NCBI GenBank assembly: GCA_028641055.1
Contig: CM054063.1
Location: forward strand, 44,419,813 to 44,483,812
Length of the DNA stretch: 64,000 bases
Source of the DNA: Alopecurus myosuroides
Taxonomy: Eukaryota; Streptophyta; Magnoliopsida; Poales; Poaceae
Reading direction: 5' to 3'
Shown here: positions 43,901-54,465 of the stretch, in pieces
How the letters are laid out: every line of letters begins with the position of its first letter
How positions within the stretch are numbered: the first letter of the stretch is position 1
The notes under the pieces: model-generated
The model's database searches: none
What the model was told of the DNA's origin: nothing
What the model saw: only the letters and a program-made list of their open reading frames with translations
Made by a program: the position numbers and the translations under genes

Positions 43901-44245
43901 TAAAGGTAGACCCGCTTTATGGAATGACAACAGTGGATCTCAACAATATTGGTTACAATGACAAACCATTCGTCCTAGCCAATGATGTGGCTCAGTTCTT
44001 CTATGTGAAGGACATGTCCTCGAGACCGAAAAAATAAAAAATAAGCAAACAAATTCATCATATGATGAGCCGAAGCGTCACATAGTTCTCTCAGGGAAAA
44101 GAAACATCGTGGGAATCAAGGAACGACAAACATGTCAGAAGATTATAATAAGTTTGTTGAAATTCCACCCTTCACAGTGAAAGTTGACCCCACCATCCCG
44201 TTAAATAATGAAGATACTCCATGGTTACGGCTGAAGCGATCATAA
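40948..44245 (+). pseudogene. CACTA Tnp2 transposase (nearly intact, broken)
   Basis: ATG 40948 (MAARQRWMYG), after an acceptor-like ATGATGCAG; the frame is also open from ATG 40915. Transposase-associated domain (MCCPCVDC, about residues 5-80), acidic linker, full Tnp2 domain (LGLDVQKIHACINDCILFR, CPICTALRYK, LRWHKEDR, NLPPWLCMKRKFIMM, WPALSNISGHTNKGYNAC, VRSSIDVMHVTKNLCVNLL), DUF4218 (HVIMTQLLPIALRGLLPGNV) and DUF4216 (YYGYIEEIWELDYGPSFKVP). One TAG at 42742 falls between Tnp2 and DUF4218; frame is lost in an A-run near 44025. It would bind the terminal repeats and excise the element. This is the best-preserved transposase in the window. Confidence 0.9.
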
Positions 44246-44676
44246 GCAAAGGAGAATTCAGAAGAGTAGATAGGGATGTTGGTGATGTTACAGTGAAAGC
44301 TGACCCCACCATCCACTTTGCTGTTTCTCTCTCCTCCGTCTGTTGGTGATGTGTAATAATAAGCGTGGAATACATGATCATATAGTTCTGTTTGACCAGT
44401 AATTTGTATTGACCGGTAAACAGCTGACAACTATGACCAGCCTGATTTCATTATTATCCCATTCAGCGGCACATCCACCAACTTTGTTGTTTCTCTCTCC
44501 TCCGTCTGTTGATGATGTGTAATAATAAGCGTGGAATACATGATCATATAGTTCTGTTTGATCAGTATTTTGTATTGACCGGTAAAAAGCTGACAACTAT
44601 AACCCATATCCGAGTATGAGATAACTGTAGGCAGATATTGCAGGAACACTTCGAAGTGATAGTACGGATACCATCC
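44246..44676. repeat. Twofold 166-bp repeat downstream of CACTA-2 transposase
   Basis: CTGTTTCTCTCTCCTCCGTC ... GTGTAATAATAAGCGTGG ... TTGTATTGACCGGTAAA occurs at 44311-44440 and 44477-44606, shift 166 bp. Part of it also repeats the transposase C-terminal coding phrase (GTGAAAGCTGACCCCACCATCC). The same pair is in CACTA-3 (58380-58680). Confidence 0.75.
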
Positions 44677-45060
44677 TGACAGATATTGCAGGATTATAAC
44701 TACTTTGGAGATGTAGTATGTGTTGACACACGGTATAGAACAAGTGATTATGGCAGACCTCTATTGTTATTCATTGGAGTTAACCACCATAAACAACCCA
44801 AAACAGTTTTGACTGACTGCTTTACATCGATAGGGGATGCAGTTGCTTCTGCTTGGCCAGGGACTGTCCACCGCTCGGAAACTTTCGCTCATGATTTTAG
44901 TAGGTCTTGGCGAAGTACAATCTGAAGGATAACGAGTGGCTAAGTAGATTGTATGAGGATAGAGAAAGACGGCTTTGCCTTATGGGTGTCATATATTTTG
45001 CGCAGATATTGCAGGCACACTTCGAAGTGATAGCGGGGGTCGGGATAAAGGGAAAATACG
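44677..45060 (+). pseudogene. Captured FAR1-related / MULE-type transposase fragment (CACTA-2)
   Basis: Plus strand reads [35 protein letters not shown], then [30 protein letters not shown] and, after a stop and frameshift, YGCHIFCADIAGTLRSD. These are pieces of the MULE domain of FAR1-RELATED SEQUENCE proteins, host transcription factors derived from Mutator-like transposases. Segments that normally lie between them are missing, and the phrase CAGATATTGCAGG...CACTTCGAAGTGATA is repeated on both sides (44632, 45002). No start codon. It sits between CACTA transposase and cargo genes. Confidence 0.7.
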
Positions 45061-46437
45061 TGTGGATGCGCTGCTGCACACAGGGCCGGTTACAGCAGCC
45101 CTGTGCGCAACCCACATCTCAATGGGGGGGGGGGCTGAGGAGAGAGAAAAAGTTTGGTGGGTGCGCCGGTGGAGATAATAATGAAGTCAGACTGTCATAG
45201 CTGTCAAACACTCAATATTTGGCAGCTTTTGACCAGTCAATAAGAATTGTTGGTCAAACTTGCACCTACCCCATTCGTAATTACAGAATAGGTATAAATA
45301 TTATTTTGGCTAACAAAATCTTGTTCATACCTTATAAGATATATATTTTTAGATTTATACTCGAATAAACTTCTAATTTACATAAATATTTAAGTTACCC
45401 AATCAACGTTAGCCCTAAAAGGAGATGTCACCTTGAGTTGAGTAAGTATTTTAATTACTCATTGTGTTGCTTGGGGAAGATCCCAAATTCTCCGTGTTAA
45501 AAAGGTACAACTCAATTTGTCGAACTTTATATAAAGTTGCAGCAAAGGCTGGAGAAAATGTTGAAGCTCATGCATTCATGGAGAGCCAATATGATCAGCT
45601 CCTAGAGCCAATATAATTCGGCTTAGTGGGTTTATCTATCCATGCATCCTCGCGGCGATCGCAGTGATTATGAGGAGAAACGCCTTCGATCGGATCATCA
45701 TCATTTGGAGACGCAGAATGACTTGTATGCTCTGGACTCACTCGGAAGATCACGAGAGAAAACAAAAATTGTAAGATATTTATATTCAAATCATATGCAA
45801 ATGGTAAAATAATTAATAGTTTCAATAGTTAGAATAATTATTTAGTTAAACGAAAAATGTATTTGGATTAGTTATGCAAATTCTAGCAGTTTTCATGTTG
45901 AAATTTTTGTCAAATTCGAAAGTATATAGAAGTTGTTAATGTGCAAACTTAAACAATTTTCAAATTTTGGCGCTAAAATATTTTGGCGCGCAGGGTGCCA
46001 CCAAATTTCGAAATATGTTTTCGTCCCGGCCCGTGGTACCAACCGGGACCAAAGGGGGTGCCTCTAGTCCCAGTTGGTGGCACGGGACGAGACTAGAGGC
46101 CCAGTTGTATAAATATCTTGGCCCTCTCTCCAGGCCGAGCGACCACCCAGGACAGCGGACATGCCTTGGCGAAGCCCTGCCGGCGGCGGGAACGGGTAGG
46201 AAGATCCCGCCGGCGCTGGTTCCGCCGGCGGGGTTGAACTAGGGACGCGTTTTTTCGACACAAATATGTATTAAAAAGGCCCGGGGGCCGCGCTTACATA
46301 GGGGGACGGCGCGGCCACAGGCGGCCGGCCGTGCTTACATATAGGGGGCGGCGGGGCGGCCACAGGCGGCCGGCCGTTTCTTGGGGGGTGGTGGGTAGCT
46401 TAGTCTATTTGGGGGTGGGGGGCGCACCGGCGCCGGC
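45061..46437. other. Non-coding interior of CACTA-2
   Basis: 45180-45330 is the AT-rich module with the near-palindrome also found in CACTA-1. 45540-45740 has an open phrase (GENVEAHAFMESQYDQL) that might be another captured exon. 45760-46110 is the AT-rich module and CCCGG hairpin shared with CACTA-1. 46260-46390 has GGCCGGCCG repeats after the cargo gene. Confidence 0.5.
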
Positions 46438-47433
46438 CTACTCCTCCTCGTCGGAGGAGATGCAGTGGTAGGCGGGTGCCTGCCACAGGTGGGCAGGCAG
46501 CTGGGGCGGGCCCGCCGGTGGCTGCAGAGGCATCGGGGGCGCGTGCGGCGGCGGCGGGGGCAGCTCCTCCGGTGACCATACGCCGCCGGTCTAGGCCCAG
46601 CTCATCCCGTACTCCAGGCCGGGGGGCAGCGGCTGTGGCGGCGGCTGGTCCTCGGACGCCTCCAGCTCGGCGTTCATTGTCTGCCACCAAGGGGCAGGCA
46701 CCGAAGGGGGCGGCATGGCTTCTCCATCGGCGGCAGCGGCGGCCAGGACCTGCTCCCACCGCTTGACCTCGTCCTCGACGAGGGAGCGGCGGGAGGCCTC
46801 GTAGGCTTCCTCCAAGCCGGCCTGGAGCTCGGGGTCCTCGTCCTCGGGGATGGCCTCGGCGATGTCCTCCAGGAACCACAGCTCCGGCTCCCTGCCGGGC
46901 GGTGGCGCGGGGTAGTTCTCGACGCTCACCTCCTCCTGGGCGATGGGGATGAAGGAGCGTCGACGCTGGTCGTGCTCCTGCTGGAATCAGACGGCCCAGT
47001 AGGGGGAGCTGCGCGCGTACGCGCGGTCCCTGAGGAGGTGGGCCGGCAGGAGGAGGCGCCAGCGGTCGATCTCCTCGCGCGCGGCCTCGTTGGTCGGGGC
47101 CGGCGGCACCGGGATGCGCTGCGGGTTGAGGTTCCATCCGTCCGGGAGGTGGACGTCCGGCCAGAAGACCGGCGTGGCGTGGTTCCAGTGCCACTTGGAC
47201 TCCTCCTTCCGCATGTAGCGGCGGAAGCGCTTGCCCTTGGGCGCGACGCGGGGCGGCGGGAGTGCCGTCGGAGGTGGAGCGGGGACGCGCGGCGCCCCGC
47301 CAATGCGGACACCTCCCGGGCCGAAGCCGAAGGCCTCCGCCGGCGCGCGGGGGACGCCGGAGCCTCTCTGGCCGGCACCGCTCGAGGACCCGGCCTCGTG
47401 GTCGTTCCTGGGACGCTTGAACCAGCGCGACAT
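46438..47433 (-). pseudogene. CACTA cargo gene, P-x-GW-x-L/PVPP family (CACTA-2)
   Basis: ATG 47433 (MSRWFKRPRN) to TAG 46438-46440, 996 bp in one frame with only two internal stops: TGA at 46987 and TAG at 46591, each at a tryptophan codon of the other copies. Order: basic Ser-rich N-terminus, WHWNHATPVFWPDVHLPDGW, NLNPQRIPVPPAP, YARSSPYWAV, acidic LWFLEDIAEAIPEDEDPEL, coil-like YEASRRSLVEDEVKRWEQVL, PWWQTMNAELEASEDQPPP, polyproline, and CISSDEEE at the end. Product unknown. Reads toward the middle of the element, opposite to the transposase. Confidence 0.75.
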
Positions 47434-48188
47434 GGCGGCTAGGGTTGCTTTGGCTGGGACGCGGCCGGGGTGAATGGGATGTACGGGCGGCGGGGGCCCT
47501 TTAAAAAGGACCCGGGGGGGCTGGCATGCCAACCGGCGGCCGGAACGTGGCGGCGGTTGCAGGCGGCCATGAATGCGGGGGGGGGGGGGGGGAGCCGAGG
47601 CGTGCCGTTCGTGGCCACGCGCGCGTGGGGAAGTGGAGGCGCGGGAAGACGAGGCGGCCAGTGGGCCCTTTGACTGCGCGTCCCTGTGGTCTTAATTTAA
47701 GGGACAGGGCGAGCCAACCACTAGGCCGCTGGCCAGTGGCCCCTTTGACCCCGCGTGGCCGGTGGCCCCTTTGACCGAATGTAGCCACTGGGCTTATAAG
47801 AAAAGACGCGGGCCAGTCGGCCCTTTGACCAAAATGTGGCCAGTGGGCTTAATTAAAGACGTGGGCCAGTGGACGCGGTTGGGGAAGGGGAGGCCGGTTG
47901 GAGATTGCGTGACAAGAGCCCAAAAATGAAACGAAAAAAAAACCTACCGCTGCAGAAAAAGTGGGCGGAATATTTGTTTTTTAGAGAAGGTATCCATCCC
48001 GGGTTCTAAAACGGACCGGGACGAACCCCTGGTCAGGTTCGCCACGTGGGCCATCCCTACCATCCCGGGTCCTGGCACAACCAGGACCAATGGGGGAGGG
48101 CCATTTGTCCCGGCTAGCCCATCCCGGTTGCACAACCGGGACAAATGGACCTTACCAACCGGGACTAATGCCCCCGTTTCCACTAGTG
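47434..48188. repeat. CACTA-2 right end: cargo promoter region and subterminal repeats
   Basis: 47434-47980 has repeated GGGCCAGTGG / CCCTTTGACC units; CTTTTTAAAGG (minus strand, about 47500) may serve as the cargo TATA region. 47985-48188 carries CCCGG inverted repeats and the CACTAGTG end. Same order at 3242-3992 (inverted) and 61482-62231. Confidence 0.7.
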
Positions 48189-48921
48189 TACCTTGAGCCC
48201 ATTAAATATTAAGATCACATACTATTATTTGGGCCCGTGCTTATCAAATGGGCTGATGAAATTGGCCCTCTCTAGTCCGCCACTCGGCAGTACACATGAA
48301 GATGGGAGAGAATAGAGATTGGAGAACTTTTTATTCCCACAAGAACCTATCTACTACATCCACATTTGTAGTGCGGGTGGTATACGTCGGCCGAGATGCA
48401 TTGTACAAGTTGCCAAAAAAAAATCTAAAAACAGTCTACAATATAGCCACAACTAAAATAAATCTTGTGACAATATTTAAAATTCAAATTTGGAACATAG
48501 CTTGAAAATAAAAAAAACAAATTCATCACTGATAGGCTAACTTCGTAGCCCGGTTTCAAATAACAAGTATTCATAACATGATTTTGTTTCTTTCTTTTCA
48601 CGAGTTATAGTTTGAATTAGAACCTGAAATTTTATGACATGGGAAAATATAAAAAATGCATTTATTTACAATTTGTAGAATACATTTTTTTTAATGAAAA
48701 TATTATCTCAAATTCCTGAGTTTGTTGCCATTCTAGACGGGGCGGGGGGGGGGGGGGGTCCTTGTGGCTAGGGTGTTGCCTCCTTTTCGTAAGAAAAATA
48801 ACATTTGACATACGGTTCAAAAATAATAATAATAAATTATTGCCAAAATATTCATGAATAGATAAATGTATTATTCTGACACATTTCGTATCAGAATTAT
48901 TTATTCTCAAAGTACATCACT
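48189..48921. other. Host flank between CACTA-2 and the peptide gene
   Basis: AT-rich, no ORF of note. A G-run at 48739-48760. In copy B (62232-63011) the same sequence has an extra 40 bp near 62740 with a TGCACCA...TGGTGCA palindrome. Confidence 0.5.
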
Positions 48922-49356
48922 CTAATTCCCTGATTGTAAATGATATGCACTGGAGTTTACGGGTACGAGTGGTCTCTTGACACAGCCACAAGCTTTTGTC
49001 GATTTGCACTGTTCCCAGGTCTCAAAGCAACGCCATCCCGATCCATCGTAACAACAAAAGCACCCATCCCTTGAGCAGGGGGGATTAAACTCCGGGCAAA
49101 CGCACGTCTCCATCTTGCTGCTATCCACGTGCTGAGTGGTTTGAGCTGCATATATATTACGGGGTATAAGATCATAGAGTAACTTCAGTAAAATTAATTG
49201 TTTGTACAACATGATAGTTCTTCCAGATGGATGGGATTGTATGAAACCAAATAACTTGATCGATTACACATGTTTTGCTTACTTACAATGTGAAAAATTT
49301 GTGACGCATGCCAGGATGATAAGCATCGCAAGGAAGAGCACCCTTGTTTCCATCAT
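48922..49356 (-). CDS. Secreted cysteine-rich peptide, MEG/ESF1-like (copy A)
   Basis: Two exons on the minus strand: 49356-49287 and 49145-48922, intron 49286-49146 (GT...AG, 141 bp) keeping frame. 97 residues. Exon 1 encodes a signal peptide (MMETRVLFLAMLIILACVTN). The mature part has ten cysteines: CVC-x5-PPC... wait-free spacing C-x-C-x6-C-x4-C-x-C-C-x7-C-x6-C-x6-C-x-C, with the NPPC, GCFCC and WEQC elements typical of maternally expressed gene (MEG) / embryo-surrounding factor peptides of grasses. These are extracellular signalling or defence-like peptides. A TATA box lies about 90 bp upstream. Family assignment is from the cysteine pattern only; a defensin-like protein is the alternative. 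The frame is intact and one residue differs from copy B. Confidence 0.7.
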
Positions 49357-49446
49357 GATAAGCTTTGCCCTTCTCCTCCCTTTCTTTGTAGATGATCTCT
49401 TCCTCTTCGGAATTCGACCGTGTATGTTAGCCACAACTCACCGCAC

Positions 49447-49455
49447 ATTTATATA
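49447..49455 (-). promoter_or_regulatory. TATA box of peptide gene, copy A
   Basis: Minus strand TATATAAAT, about 90 bp before ATG 49356; conserved in copy B. Confidence 0.65.
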
Positions 49456-49632
49456 GTCACAATGATCAATTTCAATACATTATCATTAATTACTCATTAA
49501 TGAAAATATATACTATCATTAATTACTCATTATCTCAAAGAGTATTATGTTTGGCAAGAAATAACTACGTCCACGCTGGATGTTTATCCTACCATCTCTT
49601 CCCGATTATTCACGAGTAGTTGCAGTATATTA
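49456..49632. other. Upstream region of peptide gene
   Basis: AT-rich, with ATTAATTACTCATTA occurring twice. No gene. Confidence 0.45.
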
Positions 49633-49822
49633 CTACCTCCATTCCAAATTCATTTGCTTTGACTAATGGTTTGACCAACACTTAGGCTATTAATAGATAA
49701 TTTTTGTGATATAAAATTGATATTATTGTATTCCTATTTAAATGTACTTCACAGTGATAATGATTTCTACCACATAAGCTACATATTAAATGTGTAATCT
49801 TTGGTCAAAAGAAATGAAATAC
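49633..49822. mobile_element. Stowaway-like MITE, diverged (copy A)
   Basis: CTACCTCCATTCCAAATTCATTTGCTTTGAC at the left after TA, and a partial inverse GGTCAAAAGAAATGAAATA at the right. Copy B: 63723 to about 63912. Confidence 0.55.
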
Positions 49823-49849
49823 GCCTCGTTTTTGGGAACGGAGAAGTGC

Positions 49850-50160
49850 CTTTCTATGGAACAGATTATGTGGCGCACCAAGAAGCTATGTGCCACAGAA
49901 ATATATTTTTGTGGCACACGGGTGGGTATGCGCCACAGAAAAGAGGCATTCTGTGGCGCACGGGACAGGGGTGCGCCACAGAAAAGAGGAGTTATGCGGC
50001 GCACGGGATAGGAGTGCACCACAGAAATATGCTGGGGCCCAACCCAATCATTGCCCCCACTCATATTCTGTGGCGCATGGTGGTTAGTGCGCCACAGAAA
50101 TATGACATTTCTGTGGCGCACCACTGTCATGTGCGCCACAGAATTCTCATCCCCAAAATT
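49850..50160. repeat. CTGTGGCGCAC / GTGCGCCACAG inverted repeats
   Basis: At least five facing pairs of TGTGGCGCAC...GTGCGCCACAGAAA. This is the style of CACTA subterminal repeats, but no CACTA terminus is present. The start of the same block is seen at the window end (63950-64000). Confidence 0.7.
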
Positions 50161-50383
50161 TCTGTCCACACGCACGGACTCCACACCCCCCCTCCCCCGG
50201 GAACGCCTTTTCTAGATTTTGACGGAAGAGTTGGCGGTCTAAAAGAATCAAAAAATAAATCCCTTATAGATGCACGGAGAGTTTAAGGTCTACTTTTTTT
50301 TTAATCAAATTTTGAAATATGAATTTTGACTTTCTGAGCAAAAGTTCGTTAAAAAAGTAAAATGGGCATAACTTTCGCATACG

Positions 50384-50773
50384 ATGTCGAGAAAAAATGA
50401 TCAAAATATCAAAAAAAAAAAAAATACTAGAGAGAAAAAGGCGTCTCGTTTGCCTCCAATCTTGGATGTTTCTGAGCCAGGCGTCTCGTTTGCTGGCGAT
50501 GGCCTCCCACTTGGCCCGGTGTCGCCCACCTTGCAATATGAGCTCTTGAGCAGCACGACGCCGCTTTCCTTGCTCGATGCCCCGATTCAGTTGTTAATTG
50601 AAGGGGATTCCACCTATACCGGGAGGTGTAGTGGACAGTTGGAGAAGAAGAACACGGATTGCAACATCCCAGCTGCCAAGCGTGATGAATATAGATTGGC
50701 AGAAGCGTTCGTCGATTTTCCAAAGGAAAAGATCTCCAAGAAAGACACCGAGGAAGAGTGCAAGATAAGATGA
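50384..50773 (+). CDS. Unrecognised 129-codon ORF at the end of copy A
   Basis: ATG 50384, stop 50771-50773. It follows a CACTA-style repeat block and 200 bp without features. The C-terminal half (YRLAEAFVDFPKEKISKKDT) is charged; no domain recognised. A related open phrase (KPYLKICKKTISPVTMQAVH) continues in another frame to the duplication junction at 50821. Probably a fragment of a CACTA ORF rather than a host gene. Confidence 0.3.
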   Translation: MSRKNDQNIKKKKNTREKKASRLPPILDVSEPGVSFAGDGLPLGPVSPTLQYELLSSTTPLSLLDAPIQLLIEGDSTYTGRCSGQLEKKNTDCNIPAAKRDEYRLAEAFVDFPKEKISKKDTEEECKIR

Positions 50774-50821
50774 AGCCTTACCTGAAGATATGCAAGAAGA
50801 CTATCTCACCGGTGACAATGC

Positions 50822-51170
50822 AGGCTGTTCATGAGTTGGTCCAGGCTAATGTATAGTTTATGCTTCCTAAATGCTAGGTGCAAGTTTTACTCTTGTTGCG
50901 TGAGTAATCATGTGGCCGCGGTACCTAGTTTTGCTGAACATAAGGGGTTTCTATTGGCCTTGGGCCTTGGAACCTTTGTGTCAGGTTCAGCCGATGTGCC
51001 CTGATCAGTACTAGGGTGCTTTTGGCTTTGGGTTTTTACCGGTTTCCCTTCAATTAACCGTGTGTTGTGTGGTTTTTGGGTCCGGTTTCCCTATTAACAG
51101 GAACGATTCTTCTTCTTCTTAAATGCAATGCGGGAACTCCCCGCTCTCTAACGAGATTCCATAAAAAAAG
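50822..51170 (+). mobile_element. LINE 3' end fragment (copy B)
   Basis: Counterpart of 35394-35742, ending in a short A-run at about 51163-51169. Confidence 0.65.
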
Positions 51171-52255
51171 TAAAATGCCTATTGTTATTTCCTATTGCAA
51201 CCACAAGTCGGCCATGATTAGAAGACCGACATCACTTAGCCTAGGAATCCTCCCTGTAACCTCTTGAGTCCACATAGTCTCCCATTTTTTTATTGGTTTA
51301 GATTTATACTTTTGGTTGAGTTGGTTGGTGAATCAATTTAATACTCTATCATAGTCAACAGGTTTTAAATTCATGATCCTGCTCACAAAGTATTATAAAA
51401 TATTATATATCTCTTTTCATCATTTCAAAGTTTTGGTTAACATGTGCATCTGTTCAATATGGTACGTGAGCTAAGATGTCTCAACTTCAGGACCCCGCTC
51501 ACACAATATTAAAAGAAAATATTCCATGGGCTACATCGGACGAACTCTAAGTACTAAAATGGCCTAAACGCGAGGGGGTGTTGAAATATAAATATATTGC
51601 CAAGCCCATGTCTAGCAGTTTAGACTTTTATTTAAGTTGGTTAGTGCATCAATTTAACACGCGGCTCGTCATATGCACCGAGTAGAAACACTTCACGATT
51701 GTTAATCATGGTATCAGACGCCCATCTCTTCAAATACATCTAGATTGATCTACCGTCCATAAAAAGAACCTAATACCTAACCCGACTCATCTCCTTCCCT
51801 ATCACCTCCATGATTGACCCATCGAGACCTGCTCCGGTCTCGCTTGGATCGCCGCTGTCAAAGAATCTTAGGCAGAACAACCATTCCTTTCAAGGAGCCC
51901 AACTGGTTGGGCTGCTCAAAAGGCACCGAGACCATGCCCTCGATGACGGTGTCCGTGGAGCGATAATACAAGACGTTTTTTGTCAAAGAAAACTCCCGAC
52001 TACTTTTTCCTTTCTTGTCTAGGACCAACAAGTGCCTAACTACCTCTTATGTTTGCTAACCGCGGAGATTCTTACACATGTTCTCTACTGCGGCAAGCCA
52101 CTGAGGCTAGGAAGGCGCTCGAGGATATGTTCGCATCACAAATTCGTCCAAAGATCACGAAACTATGGACCGTGATTTCAAATACAAAGAAAAATTAACG
52201 AGAATAAGGGCGTGCATATAGGCACATAAAACTACATCCACCAAGAAAAGTAAAA
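51171..52255 (+). pseudogene. Copia LTR fragment, primer-binding site and gag remnant (copy B)
   Basis: LTR ending at 51708, primer-binding site TGGTATCAGACGC at 51709-51721, then a gag-like region from ATG 51810: LRQNNHSFQGAQLVGLLKRH, a stop at 52020, DQQVPNYLLCLLTAEILTHV, and EDMFASQIRPKITKLWTVIS in another frame, matching the order of Copia gag (UBN2-type). About 500 bp of this (51750-52255) is absent from copy A, where CACTA-5 sits. Confidence 0.6.
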
Positions 52256-52821
52256 CAATCAAGCCGTCTGCACACAAAAGCTGATCCTCTCCCTCAATCA
52301 TCATGCCTATCCTATACCCACCGAATGAGGGAGTCCCTCAAAAAACACCCCATTACAATGTCTCCACAAGCACCAACATATCAAGATGATCGACGTCCAC
52401 TGGTCTCTTGCGTCGACCCCTCCTAACATTCTGGCTGGCAGCCCATCGGTGAAACGATCTACATGGCTCGAGATTCCATCCTCCATGTCCAAACGAACGA
52501 AAAAAATCAGGCCACACCTCCCTCGATAGGATGCAACACAACAATAAGCGATCCATGTCTTCTGCTTGTTGATCACAAAGAAGGAAAGAGGGGGATGTGG
52601 CGACCCCCTAGGGCTCAGGCGATCTGTAGTCGAGTACCTATTACTCAGAGCTAGACAAAGGAACAACTTATAGTTGTTTGTGCCCACGATTGCCAAAACA
52701 TGTTGTGGTCCATCTAACCCAACCTTCCCTTCGAAGAACATGCGATAGGCAGAACGGGCCAAATGTTCGTGGTTAGCCTCCCAATAACACCTTAATTCGT
52801 CCACCCCGTCGGGTAGATTAA
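52256..52821 (-). pseudogene. LINE ORF2 C-terminal fragment (copy B)
   Basis: Counterpart of 38193-38757, with the same frameshifts and a handful of substitutions. Confidence 0.65.
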
Positions 52822-54465
52822 CACTAGTAGGAAATTAAATACCCTTATAGGAGACCAAGCACCAGTGTCGTGTTGGGTTAAAACGCGCCACCGGTAAAAA
52901 CAGCGGCGTGCAATTTTTGAGCATGCCACCGCTAATCGTACTCCAGTGGTACCACACTTACATGGGACATCTCCCTCGGCCTAAAAAATATCTGTGGCGT
53001 GGCACATTTGTTGCACGCCACTAACTATCTATATGGGCTATCTATATGGGCGTCTCGCAAACTACGCGTGCCACAATGTAGTCGTGGCTTGTCCTCACAA
53101 CGCACGCCACCGGAAATGAGGCATTATTTAATAAAGTTGACCTCTCGCCTGTCACATGTGGACCAATTGCAGGGGTGGTGCACCTTCAAATCAATCATCA
53201 CCAAATAGAGCGGTGATCTCTATTAATGGATTCACACTCCATTGTCTGCCTCGCATACGAGAGCTTTGCCGGACGGCACAACTTCCATCATGCCTCCGTA
53301 AGTGCCTGCACCCACCACCGCTTGTGGTGTTACTGCATCATGTCTTCCTTATAAACCGTGGGGCGTCGTTGCCGGTTCCCAAATCCCGCCGTCCTCACCC
53401 CCCATTCAGAACGCCCTCCCTTCAAATCTCCTGATATCAGACACCGCGAGATGCACCGCTCACGTGGTGCTCCCACGCCCGTTCCTGAGCGGACTACCAC
53501 CACAGGCTCACGGCCTACGAGGCACATGAGCTTATGCATGCCAACACTCCTTTGTCGGCCAATTGTAGGCTGTCGGCAGGCTAGAAGACACACGCAGCCC
53601 GCGTCCCATAAGCGCCGCCTAGGAAGTGCCCGTTTTGCTATCGCCGTCATCTTTACGGGCATGCCATCCTACCGCCCTACTTGGCAAAAGATTTCGACAA
53701 TGAAGATGAGTTTGGTGATGAACTATTCTGGTACGAGCCAGCCTAGCGGTGGCCCAGATTGTAGGACGTCATCGCAATGCCCCCACCGCCTCTTCCACCA
53801 CCTATGTCCCCGCTGGCTTCAAACATCGGCAGACAATAGCCCAACGATGAGCAATAAAGTTCCTCAAGGCCGGAGCTTGCCGCAGTGATTGGTTAAGGCT
53901 TAGGATTGGATTGATAGAAAATGTCATTTAAATTTGTAATACCTATACTAAATACAAATATGTAGCATTTTTAATCCCCCTACTCATGCGTGTCAGTCTC
54001 AGTGTTGTCATTCTCGTCATTGGCACCCGTCATCGCCATGCTCGTTGAAAGAATCCCATATGGTCTAGTCATGTGACGATGCTTCTTCTTTCAATTTGAG
54101 AGGCACAATAAGCCTGTCAGATTCAAAGGGGGTGACACCATGGGGTAGTACATAGTACCGTTTCTCTCGAGATAGACGTGATGTGAAATTTTTTAAGAGC
54201 TCGAGATACGCTTTGAACCAAACAAAAATTTTAGAATAAAAGGTTAACTTTCTCAGGAATTCAAAGAGGAGAAGTGGACTTTCTTCTAGTACTATATATT
54301 TGGTTCAACGTTCTCTGAACTTAGATTTATTATCTAGAAAAAATTAAGAAAAAGTTAATTCTTACATGTACCACATTACGAGTACACAGGGTGACACGTC
54401 TTGGGGACCATCCCGAGTTGTGGCCAAGTACGTGTTTCCAAGCTAATTTTCCTTTAAAAAAGTAC
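52822..54465. mobile_element. Partial CACTA-like element and host flank (copy B)
   Basis: Counterpart of 38758-40388. CACTAGTAGG at 52822 after TAA. The 176-codon frame is also open here (53358-53888). An 11-bp duplication (CTATCTATATG) is private to this copy near 53040. Confidence 0.45.

Larger units (their letters stand above)
40389..48188 (+). mobile_element. CACTA-2, complete CACTA transposon (copy A)
   Basis: CACTAGTGGAAAC at 40389 and the inverse GTTTCCACTAGTG ending at 48188, with TAC on both sides (40386-40388, 48189-48191). 7800 bp. Plus-strand transposase gene at the left, captured FAR1-related fragment in the middle, minus-strand cargo gene at the right. The same element in the same target lies in copy B (CACTA-3), so insertion came before the segmental duplication. 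Confidence 0.96.
35394..50821. repeat. Tandem segmental duplication, copy A (15.4 kb)
   Basis: 35394-36323 matches 50822 to about 51750, 38195-49960 matches 52256-64000, and the junction 50821/50822 is direct. Both copies hold a CACTA element at the same site with the same TAC target. Copy A alone has the CACTA-5 insertion (36324 to about 38192) in place of about 500 bp kept in copy B. The breakpoint shows only AGGCTG-scale shared sequence. Confidence 0.9.

Noticed and set aside
45560..45740. Another captured host exon (GENVEAHAFMESQYDQL)
   Set aside because: Only a short open stretch, no family recognised; mentioned in the interior feature but not called as a gene.
48739..48760. G-runs (also 62829-62847 and the C-run at 35247) as possible G-quadruplex regulators
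   Set aside because: Simple homopolymers whose length differs between copies A and B; nothing ties them to a gene.
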